From NCBI GenBank assembly GCA_963281155.1, contig CAUJLY010000002.1:2542001-2606000 (forward strand): a stretch of 64,000 nt of DNA, read 5' to 3'. Positions 23,839-34,617 of the stretch are shown here, piece by piece. The DNA comes from Rhabditophanes sp. KR3021 (taxonomy: Eukaryota; Nematoda; Chromadorea; Rhabditida; Alloionematidae). The translations under genes were made by a program, and so were the position numbers. Positions within the stretch are counted from its first letter, which is position 1; every line of letters starts with the position of its first letter. The notes beneath the pieces are model-generated. The model made no database searches. It was not told the origin of the DNA and saw only the letters and a program-made list of their open reading frames with translations.

Positions 23839-25458
23839 ATGGTAGATTCATTAACTTGTTGCCTATGCGACAATTATCTGATAGATTGCGTGACTGCAAC
23901 ATCCTGTCTCCATTCCTTCTGTAGATCGTGTCTATTTAAGCATATTGCCAAGGAAGCAAAGTGCCCTAAGTGTCCTGGCAACACACTCCTGCCAAACTTG
24001 TCAACTGCATTTAGACGCGACAAGAAACTACAGAAGATTGTATATGTAGTGTCGCCAGAATCATACTGGAGAGAGATGGAGGCGCGAGGAGAATTTTGTC
24101 AAAAACGTCTGCTCAGCCAGAATGACATGAAATTAATTGTAGACAACGAAATGGTAGCTTTCTCAGATCAGATTGTCCAACCTGATGATCAGATTGCCTT
24201 TCAATTAGAGTATGTTACGTCACTTGATGAACTAAGACAGTCAGCATCCGAGGAGTGTGCCAATATTCCCAAAAAAATTAAAGACACTCTCCCCAAAAGC
24301 CCAAAAGTAGATGCCGACATCGAGTTGCCAGAATTCAAAAAGTATTTCCGTACAAAGGCATTAAATACAATTTCGACTCTTCACGAAATAATGGAAAACA
24401 AATTTAATTTACCAGACAAGTATGAAATTGTCTTTTCACTGAAGGCGCACCCTTTCATCTTGTCCGATCACGTTACTTTTACTGATCTTGTGTACATGTC
24501 TTTTTGGGACCGTGAAAAGCCGTTGCCTATTTGCTTCACTATACTAAGAAAAAGTATCGAATCGGCTGCCTCTAAGGCTTTGAGGGAAGATGCCATTGCA
24601 GCTGTTGATATGCCGCAACTAGAGAAAATGGAAATTGATGAAGATGATCGGTGCGATATGCCTGTTCTGGACAAACCAGTCAATGGTAAAAGCCATCCAA
24701 CTTTATCTAAAATGCTGTCACCATCAAACAAGTTAAACAACAAAACTGGAGATAACCAACTCAGGACAACTAATGGAGCGCAAAAAAGACCTCTCCACAG
24801 GCCAGGCCACCACTCAAACTCCACTTCACCACCTATTCTTATCAATGAGGGCATGATCATGAATTGCAAGCCGACTGACCCAAAGTATCTCAATCTTACT
24901 CCAACCAATATGTCTTCAAACGCGTACGCTAGTCTTAATGGACAAATAGTTACTATGGCTCCTGGCACAATACCTAAATTGGGGCAACATCAAGTGAATA
25001 AGAATAATTTGAAACATATGAATGGAATGGTGGGGCAACAACAACATAGACCACAACAATCATATTATCCACCGCAATTTGTCCAAAATTCAAACGGACA
25101 CGTGAGCCTTTTTAACAACGCAAATTACCAAATAGTGTCGCTTCCTCAAGGAGGAATCATCACACAAGTTCCTCACCCAGGAATGTACTGCATGGCACCT
25201 TCGAATGAGCCGCCCTCAAAGAAATCCCGGCCAAGTCTGGACACTCAACAACAGCGGTATGTGTTCCCAGTAAACGGTTCGCAATTCGTCCAATTCCAAG
25301 GAAATGCAATGGCAGCACAACAATTCATCCAACAGCAAAACAACCTAAATCAAAGCATGCTCCTTCAAAAACAAATAAGCCACCAAAACCAATACAAAGC
25401 AATGCCAACCATGCCTACGCTAGCTCCTAAAATTGCTTCCGGTTCCGGATCTAAATAA
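23839..25458 (+). CDS. PCGF/Psc-family RING and RAWUL protein (PRC1 subunit)
   Basis: Intronless 539 aa frame; ATG at 23839, since an in-frame TTG 6 bp earlier is not a start. A C3HC4 RING occupies residues 7-45: C7, C10, C23, H25, C28, C31, C42, C45, with CLHSFCRSC typical of PCGF proteins. The ubiquitin-like RAWUL domain is at about 164-236 (FKKYFRTKALNTISTLHEIM ... VTFTDLVYMSFWDREKPLP). The rest is a long, Gln/Asn-rich, low-complexity tail, as in Drosophila Psc/Su(z)2, with a short basic motif (PPSKKSRPS). Expected role: partner of the RING1 ubiquitin ligase for H2A in PRC1. A poly(A) signal lies at 25601-25606. A chromodomain gene of the same complex type lies 6 kb away, divergent. Confidence 0.92.
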   Translation: MVDSLTCCLCDNYLIDCVTATSCLHSFCRSCLFKHIAKEAKCPKCPGNTLLPNLSTAFRRDKKLQKIVYVVSPESYWREMEARGEFCQKRLLSQNDMKLIVDNEMVAFSDQIVQPDDQIAFQLEYVTSLDELRQSASEECANIPKKIKDTLPKSPKVDADIELPEFKKYFRTKALNTISTLHEIMENKFNLPDKYEIVFSLKAHPFILSDHVTFTDLVYMSFWDREKPLPICFTILRKSIESAASKALREDAIAAVDMPQLEKMEIDEDDRCDMPVLDKPVNGKSHPTLSKMLSPSNKLNNKTGDNQLRTTNGAQKRPLHRPGHHSNSTSPPILINEGMIMNCKPTDPKYLNLTPTNMSSNAYASLNGQIVTMAPGTIPKLGQHQVNKNNLKHMNGMVGQQQHRPQQSYYPPQFVQNSNGHVSLFNNANYQIVSLPQGGIITQVPHPGMYCMAPSNEPPSKKSRPSLDTQQQRYVFPVNGSQFVQFQGNAMAAQQFIQQQNNLNQSMLLQKQISHQNQYKAMPTMPTLAPKIASGSGSK

Positions 25459-25600
25459 TCCTTCCTACTAAAATAATAAGAGCTCTTCTCTAAACCGGGT
25501 ACTAAATATAAATGACTGGTGTTGCCTTCTCATTACTAACTTCAACTAATTAAACTTTACTTGTAAACACTCAAATATATGTAGACCTTTCTTTCTCTCT

Positions 25601-25606
25601 AATAAA
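25601..25606 (+). terminator. Poly(A) signal AATAAA
   Basis: AATAAA 142 bp after the stop of the PCGF gene, followed by T-rich sequence. Confidence 0.5.
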
Positions 25607-25882
25607 TTTTTATACCAAACCAATTTTTGCTCTACTAGTTGTTCGTTAAACATTTGGAAACAAAATTTTTCATAGACAAATTTTAATCATATCGTAAATA
25701 ATATCATATAAAAGATAAAGCAAATGTCTGTTACAAATATGGAACAATTGTTTGAACATAAAGAATGTGATCACTATCATTGGTCAATGGTTAGGTCCTT
25801 GTTGGATGTTTCAAATAAGCAATTGTCGTGTGAACTACCTCGTTTCTTAAATATACTCTTTTTACAATAACAATGGGATTGA

Positions 25883-28800
25883 TTAGTTGTTAGCGACTGC
25901 AGTCACGAAGCCCTGTTTCTCGAGGATACGAAGTCTCTTTTCGACAGCATTCTTGTACTTCGAAAGAACCATTTTATCCTGTTCATTTTGAGTTTGTTCA
26001 GAGAGGGTGTGAAGCATCATGAAGGCGGTTTGATAGCGTTTGGGGCAAAGGTGTGGATTGCCAAATAATTCATCTAAAGCAGCAGTTTGGCAAAGGTCGA
26101 TAGCATGTTTGTACATTATTTTTTCGGCTGAAACTACAGCTAGGGAGGGATTTGCTCCGGGGATGCCAAGTGAGGCTAGTTCTTGTGACTTCAACAAACA
26201 ATGATGATATCTTTCGTTCAGCTGATTCAAGACAAGTTGGACAGCCGCCGATGGATGCAAAGTATCTGAATCAACTTGTTTTTGTGCCATCAAAAGCGCC
26301 GAACTCAACATATGCAATGCTCTCACATAAACAACCAATTGCTCAGCTCTCCTATAAGCATCTGCATTCAAAGAACCATTTCTTATCTTACTGTCATCTT
26401 CCATAATTTGAAAGATGTTGTTAGCTTTGGAGTCTGCAACCGAAATAAGAGTGTCTACAAGTTCAAGAATAAACTTTAGCTTGGCTAAAATTTGTTTGTG
26501 TTCTTCTGTCAACACAGTTTCTTCTTGGAGATCGGGCAGTGGTTCGTGATCCATCATTCTGATGCTTTCCTTGAAATCGGCTACTGATTTGTGGGTTGAT
26601 TTGAGGGAGGATGAAGATGAGCATTCTTCTTCGATTATCATTTGATTTGGTGAGCCGCTGGAAACTGGATTTTTGGATGTACTCAAGTAGACGCCTGAAG
26701 AAGCAGTTGTGGCGGTAGTTTCATCCCCTGACACTGAGTCCATCATTTGCTCACTGTCTCCTGACTTACTTTCTTTCTTTTCGTCTAGGTTTACCGATCC
26801 CATCTCATCATCCTGAGACTCGTCCATCTTTTCATTCGAACTAATTCTTGATCCAATAGATGGAAGAGGGTCTATAAATAACTTGACACTTTCAATCACT
26901 CCTGGCACCTCATCTGCGCCAACACAAGAGAGAGGTGTGTGAGCAGTGACACTTCGAGGAATATTAGGTTGGTTGAGCTTGGTATCAACTGGCATCTTTG
27001 ACGTAGATGAAGATGACCCTAGTCTGGTTTCCTCAGCTATATTGGCCAAAGTCGATCTTCTACTCCTTTCAAAGGAAGCTTGTCTCTTAGTCTCATTGAT
27101 GACAAATTTAGTTGCAGGGACGGAAATGTTCTCAACCGATTGGTAAGCAGGTCCCTTCACTTGTGGTTGTGGATTATAAGTTGTTTTAGTGGATTGATGT
27201 CTTGGATCACCGAATGTCGTTGGAGAGTGAGATGATGAAGGAGATAGACTGGTGCCAGAGTTAGCTTTAGTAAGCAACCTATGTTCTTCTATTTTCTGGT
27301 ATGACATTCTTTGGGAGGGAACCGGAACAGCTTTGGCATTTGTTGAATGAACTTGGACTTGTCGAACAGGATTTTGGTGGTCCAGACTGGAAGTTCTTGT
27401 TGTTGGAGTTCTTCCTTTCATAGAGGGGACCATAACAAAATCTGAGGATGAATCTTGCATTTGTGTTGGTGGTGGCACCTGTTGTGGGCGATACAGTGGT
27501 TGCTTTGAAAAGTCGGACGTTGATCGTGGTTGTGGAGTGATCGTGGCTTTAACTGCATTTGTGGAAGGTAGTTGGCGTCTATTTGGCGAGGGTGATACTG
27601 AGTAGGGGGAAGGAGGGCCGTTGGCAAGTTGATGTCTTTGGCTAGGTATGTTTTGCTGACCTCTTAAATTGTGGCCTGTTGTGTTGTTTCTCGTCAAACC
27701 TGGAGTAAAACGTTCCTCAGTTCTTGGTACAGGTGCTGCAATGACAGTAGATAAGAATGGATGTGTGAAGAATTCTTCAAATTCTATTCTGTCAGTGGGG
27801 TTCTTTTTTAACAATCTGATCAATAGATCTTTCAATGGTCTTGAGCAAGATTGAGGAATATCTGGAACTAATTCATGTGCCATTTGGTACTTTCTTTTTA
27901 ATTCAGTCGGTGTATTGGCTTTGAAAGGAGCCATTCCTGTCAAAGATTGATAAAGGATGGTCCCAATGCTCCATAGATCTGCCTTTGCTCCATAATGATG
28001 AGACATGATTACTTCTGGAGCCATATACATAGGCGACCCACACAAGGTTGCAGCCATATTATTTTCAGACAAGATTCTGGCAAATCCAAAATCTGCAATC
28101 TTTAATACAAGATCCTTATAATTGAAATCCTTAATATCAGCATACTTGAACGTTTTCCTTTTGTTAACGTTGATTAATAGATTTTGAGGCTTGAGATCTC
28201 GATGTACGATATCTTTTGTAAACATGGCTTTCAGTGCTCTTGCAATATGTATGGAAAAGTGCTGGATGACAGGTTCCTGAATTTGCATAGAGTATTTAGT
28301 AATTGTGATGTACTTATGTTTATTATCAAGTTTGCTATGTGTATTTTTTAGTGTTTTAAAATTTAAGTTACCAAGTTGCTTCATGCACAAACTACTCTGC
28401 TTAAGATAATGTTACTTTAAAATTTACTTATAACATGTCTTAAGGATGTTTTGCCGTCCTATTCTTATTTCAACGAGCTTAATACGTGTTTGTAACCTTA
28501 TTATTTATATTGTCAGCCTACATTAAGCATACTATTTTAGTTACACGAAATCTAACCCACTGGGTTTTATTTGCTAAAGGCAGATCAAAAAACGAGGAGA
28601 GATGGGAAGAAATCCCGATGAATCTATAGGAGCCGACCCAATAGTGATTACAAGAACAATTACTTTTGGAGAAAAGGGAAAACGGTAAGTAATATTGGCA
28701 TTTATATTGTAATGTGTGGTAGTAGAAAAAATCTTTATGATCAGTATGTTCCTGAAGAATGCGCTTTGTCTGTTCCCAATGAAAATTTGCTATATGCTGA

Positions 28801-29814
28801 TGTTAGCAAAAAGAACGAGGATGGCTAATTGAAAAGATTCCAAGTTCATTCAAATGAATATTTGGACAATTCCAAAGTACGCCATCAGCACCACCATTCA
28901 AGAAACGGAACGGATTTAGTTGTGTTGAGTGTGTCTAAGAAGCAACTGACAGAGCATGAAGATAGTGGCCATTCTCCGAAAATCTCTTGCAAATGGTGCC
29001 ATGAAGTTTATTGCAATTTTGGAAATTGTCAAAGCATTATCAAGGAAGGGACTGGGAGAAAATATTCAAAAACTGCAGGAATTTGAAAACGAATACGTCC
29101 AGAAGATGGCTCTAAGTGCCAAACTATTGCTTTCAAAACGACTGTACCTACTAAAAAATTGAGAGAGAATGTTGAATACATTATAACAGAGTACTTTGGC
29201 AGTCAAGTTAAGAACGTCGACCATCAGGGAAGTCTACATGTTGTCCCCTGAAAAGACGAAATTGATTGGTCAACTTTGGAATGTTTGCTGTCAAAGAAGT
29301 TATTACCACTAAGTTTGAATGATATTTTGAATGGACCATTTTACATCTTTTTCCCACACAATTTTAACAATATTTTTAATTTGTCCTACCTCCAATTTCC
29401 CCTTCAACCCGAGATAATCTGACAAGTCACCCCCATTGCAAAATTCAAGTACTATGAAGACGTGATCATTGCATTCCAAGCAATTAATTAGACCAACTAA
29501 ATTTTCGTGTTTTAGTTCGGACAGAGCATTTAGAATTTTAATTTCTTTTGCCAACAAATTTGCTTTTGATGTGATGGTTTTTCTTTTGATTGCTTTGATT
29601 GCCACATCTTCTTGAGTCTGGAATATAACAAATTAATAAGGAATTTTAGGTTTATTCACTTTTATTATATTGAGTTTATGTAGTCGAAAATATATTATTT
29701 AAATGAGTAAATTACCTTCCAGTTGATTCCTTTGAAAACAAGGGCGAAACTGCCGGACCCAACAATATCACTCTTGAAGTACTGGAAATCGTTAAATCTT
29801 TCCATTTGCTGCAT
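25883..29814 (-). CDS. unc-51: ULK/UNC-51 autophagy-initiating kinase
   Basis: Exons 29814-29716, 29617-29390 and 28276-25883 give 906 aa, in the normal ULK1/2 range. N-terminal kinase domain: GSGSFALVFKG, VAIKAI (K41), HRDLKPQN, DFGFAR, TLCGSPMYMAPE. Then a long Ser/Pro/Thr-rich linker, then the C-terminal EAT (tandem MIT) region that binds ATG13 (ILAKLKFILELVDTLISVAD and following helices). The second intron is 1113 nt, against 98 nt for the first, and splits the kinase domain after KGKLE; it contains foreign-looking sequence on the opposite strand (28601-29330). The joins keep the kinase frame exactly: GINWK|TQEDVAIK and KGKLE|EPVIQHF. Confidence 0.93.
28601..29330 (+). pseudogene. Broken coding sequence nested antisense in the ULK intron
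   Basis: On the plus strand a short exon (MGRNPDESIGADPIVITRTI...) ends at a good donor (CG|GTAAGT, 28690) and continues in frame after an acceptor near 28725 into KNLYDQYVPEECALSVPNEN, before a TAA at 28827. More coding-like pieces follow in other frames: one with CKWCHEVYCNFGNCQ, one helical piece near 28960-29160, and one near 29150-29250 (LRENVEYIITEYFGSQV). At least two stops or shifts break it. I do not recognise the protein. It resembles a decayed gene inserted in the intron, like the antisense debris in other large introns here. Confidence 0.45.
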
Positions 29815-32800
29815 AGTTGCAATAAAGATTTAGGTTGGGAAAGTGCTAGCTTATCTAAAATGAATAAATGTAATTTTAATAATAAGCCAAGTATAACTAA
29901 CTATAGATATGATATCTATTATAGTTATTCGGAGGTAAAATTAAATATCGCTAACAAGTACACTTTGAGGTAATGTGATAGACAAAAAAATTAGTTATGA
30001 TGATGGGTTTAGAGAAATGGATACATTTTTGGGTTAAGCTGATAAAAACAAGAGAAAGGGTATAGTTTGGATGATATTCAATTTGTGTCATTTGAGAAAA
30101 GGTCAAAATAGACAAAGAGCTTTCGTCGTCTTTTTTCTAAGCAAGTGAAATAGATTTAACAAAGATTTTTATAATATAGAAACTAACGATGTGATGAAAA
30201 CAATTGGAAAGACGCTGCCATAATCATGTGCATGTGAATAGTTTGAACATGTTAGATTAGCCTATCATATTATAACTTTACTGTCACAAAAATCTTTTGC
30301 AATTAAAGTAGTTCCATAAAAAAGGTAATGGTTGTGAACTATACTTGCAATGTTATTTCCAAACCATCGCTCGCAAAACCAATAAAATTATAAATTGAAA
30401 ACAACAAGAAAAATAAAGTTGGTCTGTAACCTTATCACTTTGTTTTGATTTTAGATCGGAAAATATAATAATGTTACTCTTTGATGGGACAAAGAGGGGT
30501 GACTTTCTTAAAGATTAATTAGCAATAAACTTAGTTAATTTCAAGTTTATAAATAGTGAAAAAAATATATAAATAGTGAATATTGTTTATAAATAGTAAA
30601 TATTGTTTATAAATAGCGGATAAAGTTTGTAAATAAATTAACACTAGTTAACAAGTAAAATAGCAATTAAAAGTTAACAAAAAAAGTGTCTGAATGATGT
30701 AAATGTGTTTAAATTATTCATAAATTGGAAGGGAGCAAATTCAACATTACCACCTTAAAACAGGTGATGAATACTTGAAAATATATGTGGTGATTATTGA
30801 TTCAGAAATTGAAACTAAGCAATTGATAATAAAATGGTAGTATATTGCGTCAGGGTCGTCGTTTTGTTGTGTCTAACTCCTTACAAAGTTAGCTTAACTG
30901 TGTATGGAGAACATCCGCCATTATTTGTAACTCTTTTTTGATTGAACTATAATCTGGCTTTTGATGTACACTTTTAATTTATGCTTAATATATTGTTAAA
31001 AGTATATTTAATAATTAGATATGTTAAAATTATCGGAAAAGATATGCAGTATAATATAGATTTGTTGTGTGAGTATATATGTTTGTGTGTGTAAGTAAAA
31101 GAAGAAAGTTTAGGAATAAAGAGGACAGAGGAAAAGGCTTAGGTCCCACAATTTTATTTTTCATACAATCGTGCCTCTCTCCACTATGGCGAAAAGAAGT
31201 ATATTTTATATATGTGCTGAGAGCTTCTCTCGTCATCCTCACTTTAAAAGAAGATGGACCAAAATTATCATTACACTAAAAGTTTTCTCTGTTTCTTCTA
31301 TTTTATCTATTTTGACTGCATTGGTTTAAGGGAAAAGCCCCGACCAAATATTATATTTAGTATAAAACGATTATAAATTATGTATTTAGACGATTGTATT
31401 AAAATTATTATCAAATCAGGAATATGATGGCTTGACTATAAAAAATAATGTAACTATTTATCACATTTATAGCAATTTAAATGAAACAGTTAACAACAAA
31501 TAAAAATCACTGAGTTCTTATTTGATTGCTTCTTTAACAATGTGAAATAATTTAAGTCAAATAAAAACAAATACTTCAGTACAATCGATTTGGTGATGCA
31601 GTAAAGTCACAGGTTCTAGTTTCCATTTTTTGTGAATAAAAGTAAAAAGAGAATTGACAAACTAACTATGTATTGTTACTATCGTATGTATTGTTGTTCC
31701 CAAATAAAGGTCTAAAATAGTTCCTTTTATAAAGAAAATTAACTTATGGCATAATCAAGATTAATCTAAGCCGCCAAGTCATTCGTTGAAAGAACATGTG
31801 CTGCAATAAATCACTCATCATATTTAGTCATAATTAATAATATCCGACTGCAAAACAACATCTACTTGTCTTTTTTAATTAATTCAATCAAAAATGAAAA
31901 GACGTCACTGCTAAATTCGATTAAATAATAGTAATGTGTTTTATTTTTAATATTTGTATATTTCCTGATTAAATTATAAAAAACAAATGTTTTTAAGAAG
32001 ATCAGAGAACAAAAGCGTAGTCCACTTAAATGTGTCTTAAGATATTCATTTTTGAATAGGCTTTTGATATAAAAAATAGAGAAATGGTTGTAATGGAATG
32101 TAATGTTACTGTTTAGGCAAAAAGGGAATAATAGTCGGTTGTGGATGTTTATGCAAAAAGTAATTTATGGTTATTTGTGTGGTATCATAGACAAACAAAA
32201 GGATAAAAGTTATGTAAGTATTAAAGTCATGCACAAATAACATATTGTATAATCAATCAAATTGTTAAAAAAGATTAACTTCACAGCCAAAAATGTGTGT
32301 TATATATATTATGGTAGTCGTATAGTTTAACAGCTGGTGGGTTTGAGTAGACGTGGTGATTATAGTTCAAGATTTAAAAAATGAGTAGTCAGTGAAAGGG
32401 AAATGATTAAATTGTGTGTAAATAAAAATGTCATTGATAAAATTGTTTTTATAAATATAATGTCAAGCCACCATGAGAAACAATTAAGTTTGACAATTGT
32501 CTTGTCATAATTTAAGTAAACAGTACATATAGATTAACTTTGACAGTTATAATTGTAGTATGTCAACTATGCATTATCAAGTCCTTTGTTACAGTAAGAA
32601 ACACAAATTTGATATTCACAAGATCATTATCTCATCCCCTCAAAATATTATTAACGTTATTAATATTATTATTATGCAAAAAATTATAAATAGTAAATAT
32701 TTAAGATTGTTAATTTATTGGAAAAAGTATAATAAAAACATCCTAGTACAACTTTTGTCGGAAGTACGAATATAGCTATCAAAATATTGAAATATATTCT

Positions 32801-33286
32801 AAGTAAATAGTACTAAGTATATGTTCCTCTATTTATGCACACACAATTATAATAATTTATGGACAGTGATTTGGAACGTGCAGAATGGTGCATGCCAGAA
32901 GTTCTTTTTCTATCCATATTTACAATTTCTTTTAATCAGCAAATATACGATGTTTATAAGAACCCAAATACGGTGCCTGCTGCCAATCTTATCTTAAATA
33001 TTTATTTTTGACTTATTAATTTTTTGCACAAAATGAGATTATTATTGGAAAAACAATATTTTAATAAAGTAAAAATAAAATATGCAAACTGTTTTTTGAA
33101 AAAATTATTTAATACTAGACAAACTGACGACAACTCAGATTTTGTAATAAGGATACAATTTTTAGGAGACTCAGATAGAAGCAAACCTTGTGTAGAAACT
33201 GAGAATTATAAATTTAAAATACAATCTTGTTAGAGAACATAATCAAATAAATGGTATATTGGTTTATGATATAAGTACAATGTTGA
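29815..33286. other. Intergenic, no gene seen
   Basis: About 3.5 kb, very AT-rich. Only chance ORFs below 75 codons. Contains a ~20 bp repeat at 30544-30640. Confidence 0.4.
30544..30640. repeat. ~20 bp AT-rich tandem repeat
   Basis: Four to five copies of TTTATAAATAGTGAATATTG with small changes (AGTGAAAAAAAT, AGTAAATATTG, AGCGGATAAAG). Confidence 0.7.
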
Positions 33287-33595
33287 TTAAAGGAAATAGT
33301 AAGGCCTGTTTCTATAGAGATTTGCCCCGAATCCTCCAACAGCAGATCTCTTTAGTGGTGGAGGTTGTAAAATTTTACGAGTATAGGTGGGATAAGCGGC
33401 ATCGACGACTCTTTGGATTTCTTCATATGATTTGCGATCAACTTTGTAAAGGTTGTCTGCAGGAAAGGAGAAGGTCTGGACATTCGGTTCTGATTCATCT
33501 ACTAGCAAACGCTGATTAGGATTTTTCATGTCGTATTCAAATGAATAGGTAAGTGCGAAGAGAACAGCAAAAATGACAAGTATTGTAGATTTCAT
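33287..33595 (-). CDS. Small secreted peptide precursor ending in RPYYFL
   Basis: 102 aa from MKSTILVIFAVLFALTYSF, a clean signal peptide. The mature part is hydrophilic without Cys. A KR site (PPPLKR|SAVGGFGANLYRNR) precedes the last 19 residues, which end in RPYYFL with no Gly, so that peptide would have a free C-terminus. A probable 3' splice site (ATTTCAG) sits 15 bp before the ATG, so the leader is likely spliced. Neuropeptide-like by layout; family not recognised. Confidence 0.65.
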   Translation of the reverse strand: MKSTILVIFAVLFALTYSFEYDMKNPNQRLLVDESEPNVQTFSFPADNLYKVDRKSYEEIQRVVDAAYPTYTRKILQPPPLKRSAVGGFGANLYRNRPYYFL

Positions 33596-34617
33596 GTTGT
33601 GTAATATTTCTGAAATTAAATAAAAATGAGTGAAAGTCATAGATTAATTTATTGAAAAAGTCAAGAGTTTATTTAAAAAGTCGACAATTTAAGAAAATAG
33701 TCAAGAATTGGAAACAGAATTAAAATATTAAGAAAGTCAGAAGTTATGCCAAAATTAAATTAAAGTATAATATTTATAAATAAATGTTTAGGCAAGGGAG
33801 GACGCGCCTTCTTAAACAATAATTTTGAAGATGAGAACAAAAAATGTGTAATTTAATAGCCATAGGATATAATTGTTTGTTTTGGAGTGATAGCCGAATA
33901 TTCTTCATAAATTGTCATTGAAATTTGAAAGGGATACCCAGAAATTGGCATTTACAAATAAACCAACACCAGGCCTGCAAAAGAAGTGGTGATCTATTAA
34001 TTAAAATGTCAAAAGGAAATGGAGATTGCGTAGACAATTTCGATAAAAAACAATTTGTTTAAGGACGGAAGTAGATTCAATTTCAGAACTTAATTGAAAA
34101 AATCTACCAAATTTTGTTTAGCCTGGTGTTTATATACGAATTTTGACTGGAAGTGTCGACGATTTATGTGTACAGTTAATACGTATTTTTTTGCCCACGC
34201 CCTCATTTCAATAAAAAACGTAGTTGAGATAAATTAAAATTGAATAAAAAATGTAAAATACTTTTGTACCTTCAAAAACATATCAAGCCTTGCTTTTTTC
34301 TCTTAAAAAAAGACAATTAATATTAATGGCAACAAAAGGAATTACTATCACATTTGGAGTAGGAGAACAAAGTGGGCCACTTTAATATCAAAAATCTATT
34401 TTTATGGTTCTCTCGAGGTGACGTATAACACAGGCAAATAGCTGTCTTATTGTCCTTCATCCGAAAATATATCATTTATGCAAAGTTTATTGTGATTTAA
34501 ATAATTTCATACAAATATAGCAATATTTAAGGTCTATAAATAGGTACAAACCTAACATTTCAGGGTGCGTAGTTCCGGTCTTTTGACAACAAAAAATACT
34601 TACAATCACCGTTTATT
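33596..34617. other. Intergenic, no gene seen
   Basis: AT-rich. Upstream of the secreted-peptide gene and downstream of imidazolonepropionase. A short run of GTCAAGAGTT/GTCGACAATT-like units occurs near 33660-33735. No coding signal. Confidence 0.4.

Noticed and set aside
24468..24968. 166-codon minus-strand ORF
   Set aside because: Antisense shadow of the PCGF coding region; no start context or motif.
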